Assembly (NCBI GenBank): GCA_030043815.1
Contig: JASHWX010000026.1
Span: forward strand, 1 to 6,417
DNA: 6,417 bases
Direction: 5' to 3'
From: Candidatus Rhabdochlamydia sp.
GTDB lineage: Bacteria; Chlamydiota; Chlamydiia; Chlamydiales; Rhabdochlamydiaceae
The notes beneath the pieces were generated by a model. It did no database searches, had not been told where the DNA came from, and was given only the letters and a program-made list of their open reading frames with translations. Below, piece after piece: positions 5,722-6,417 of the stretch; the first letter of the stretch is position 1, and the number at the start of each line of letters is the position of its first letter. The translations under genes and the position numbers were made by a program.

Positions 5722-5780
5722 AGTCCTCCAGAAACCGTCAATTTGAGGTCGTTAATCATAGAGAAATTTCTAAATTTTCC

Positions 5781-5815
5781 CCAGTCAAAAGTTCTTAATG
5801 CGTCCAATCGCCCCC
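5781..5815 (-). repeat. 35-nt direct repeat, copy 2 (upstream of the DUF1543 gene)
   Basis: This is the same orientation and sequence as 4947-4981 with one mismatch. On the minus strand it translates as GRLDALRTFDW in the frame matching copy 1, and that frame remains open to a TGA overlapping the DUF1543 start. Directly before it the frame has a TAA (within ATTATAAAAT), so only the last piece of the recombinase was kept here. Confidence 0.9.
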
Positions 5816-5904
5816 GATTTTATAATTGAAAAAACGGCAAGACCAGACCTAAGATGGGGCAAGGTCAGCAGTCGTACAGGAGATTCAATGACTTTTGGCT
5901 TAAG
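5816..5904. other. Intergenic remnant with no recognisable gene
   Basis: This is sequence between repeat copy 2 and the terminator. A plus-strand open stretch reads TARPDLRWGKVSSRTGDSM from about 5833, which looks protein-like but has no start and matches nothing I can name. It could be a further relic. Confidence 0.3.
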
Positions 5905-5935
5905 AAAAAGACCTCTAAAATTTAGAGGTCTTTTT
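5905..5935 (-). terminator. Intrinsic terminator, probably bidirectional, after the 82-residue gene
   Basis: This is a perfect inverted repeat of 15-nt arms around A5920. The GACCTCTAAA core pairs with TTTAGAGGTC, flanked by A5 on one side and T5 on the other. On the minus strand it starts 20 nt after the stop at 5956 and ends in a T run, so it terminates the 82-residue gene and isolates it from the DUF1543 gene. The symmetry lets it also act on the plus strand. Confidence 0.85.
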
Positions 5936-5955
5936 GATTTTTGGGGAAGGCTGAA

Positions 5956-6204
5956 TTAAGCCTCTGGTATCAACTCGAGAGGGGCTACACGGTTGATTAG
6001 GGAAATCACTCTCAAGTTAGGATTCAAAGCTTGCGCTATATTTAAGAGCCGGGATTCTTCTTCTGGTTCTTTAAAACATCCAGCGAATACTCTATCGACC
6101 TGCTCGCTGCCGTCATCATATCTGACGGTAATCAAATTTCCTCTGTCAGCTTTTCCAATGTAAGCTACGATTGGAATAGGAGCTTCACCGACTGGGAATG
6201 CCAT
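5956..6204 (-). CDS. Small hypothetical protein, 82 residues
   Basis: I do not recognise this protein. It begins MAFPVGEAPIPIVAYIGKAD, continues with a strand-rich GNLITVRYDDGSEQVDRVF (22-40), an acidic KEPEEESRLLNIAQALNP segment (45-62) and ends RVISLINRVAPLELIPEA. There is no signal peptide, membrane helix or cysteine pair (a single Cys at 43). The N-terminal half resembles a small beta-barrel that might bind a ligand or partner, which is only an impression. Evidence that it is a real gene is good: an AGAGGTGT Shine-Dalgarno (6209-6216) at suitable spacing, a near-consensus promoter upstream and a strong terminator just after the stop. It is a single-gene transcription unit. Confidence 0.75.
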   Translation of the reverse strand: MAFPVGEAPIPIVAYIGKADRGNLITVRYDDGSEQVDRVFAGCFKEPEEESRLLNIAQALNPNLRVISLINRVAPLELIPEA

Positions 6205-6222
6205 AATTACACCTCTTATTAA

Positions 6223-6234
6223 GTTATTAATAAC
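6223..6234. promoter_or_regulatory. Perfect 12-bp palindrome in the leader of the 82-residue gene, possible operator
   Basis: GTTATTAATAAC is self-complementary and lies between the predicted -10 element and the Shine-Dalgarno, where a repressor could act. A related half-site GTTAATAA occurs at 6254-6261. The region is very A+T-rich, so chance is a real alternative. Confidence 0.3.
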
Positions 6235-6262
6235 GACATTCTATTTTTATGCCGTTAATAAT

Positions 6263-6291
6263 ATTATACTTAAAAATTGATTAAAAGTCAT
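6263..6291 (-). promoter_or_regulatory. Sigma-70-type promoter for the 82-residue gene
   Basis: On the minus strand there is a perfect -10 TATAAT (6268-6263) and a -35-like ATGACT (6291-6286) with 17-nt spacing. The expected transcript start near 6256 gives a leader of about 50 nt before the ATG at 6204. Confidence 0.6.
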
Positions 6292-6417
6292 TATAAATTT
6301 TTCAATTTATTTATTATATTGATATTCAATGGTTTGTGCCCAAACAACTTGAAAAATTGGGAATTTGGCAAGGCTGCGTAGTCCAATTGACATTTTGAGA
6401 CCGTTGCATAAGTCAGC
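6292..6417. other. Right-edge intergenic sequence, possible insertion-sequence end
   Basis: No gene is seen. A 5-bp stem GTTTG-TGCC-CAAAC lies near 6331-6344. The last bases, GAGACCGTTGCATAAGTC, resemble the style of transposon terminal repeats (T-G-C-A-T-A-A-rich ends), and the sequence composition rises in GC there. The partner end would lie outside the window. Confidence 0.25.

Overview
The window is a bacterial chromosome segment made of two unlike parts joined at a tRNA-Ser gene. The left part (about 1-2860) is a compact, moderately GC-rich housekeeping block. The right part (about 2980-6417) is visibly more A+T-rich and holds lineage-specific genes, broken genes, repeats and a small palindromic mobile element. 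The lipoprotein signals and periplasmic metal-binding protein point to a Gram-negative organism. The density of relics and palindromic insertions, and a tRNA without an encoded CCA end, would fit an amoeba-associated obligate intracellular bacterium such as a Parachlamydia/Waddlia relative. That placement is an inference with low confidence.

Left part. On the minus strand lies a metal-uptake ABC transporter operon: binding protein (znuA-like, 1954-1097), ATPase (znuC-like, 1104-394) and permease (znuB-like, 397 to beyond the left edge). The genes are coupled by 8-nt and 4-nt overlaps. Divergent from it on the plus strand is a two-gene unit: a YchJ-family SEC-C protein (about 2022-2453) overlapping a Nudix hydrolase (2440-2859) by 14 nt. 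tRNA-Ser(GGA) follows at 2893-2979.

Right part. The gene at 3031 encodes a protein with an RNNNPGN motif, a type I associate with phage and polymorphic-toxin proteins. Its 3' end has been cut by a 170-bp near-perfect palindromic element (3617-3786) flanked by TA. Removing the element together with one TA restores a reading frame that ends in a TAATG overlap with the next gene, a DUF3298-like lipoprotein (3865-4509). The original arrangement was therefore a translationally coupled two-gene unit, and a secreted cell-wall-targeted effector with a periplasmic immunity lipoprotein is a reasonable hypothesis. The insertion replaced the last 25 residues with 52 element-encoded ones and broke the coupling.

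Further right, on the minus strand, are a C-terminally truncated DinD homologue (4888-4517), a relic of the C-terminus of a serine site-specific recombinase with an in-frame stop (about 5150-4947), a DUF1543 protein (5721-5152) and an unidentified 82-residue protein (6204-5956) with its own promoter, Shine-Dalgarno and terminator. A 35-nt direct repeat (4947-4981 and 5781-5815, one mismatch) lies 58-59 nt upstream of both the dinD-like and the DUF1543 start codons. In the recombinase frame it encodes the end of the recombinase, so both genes sit just behind a recombinase 3' end.
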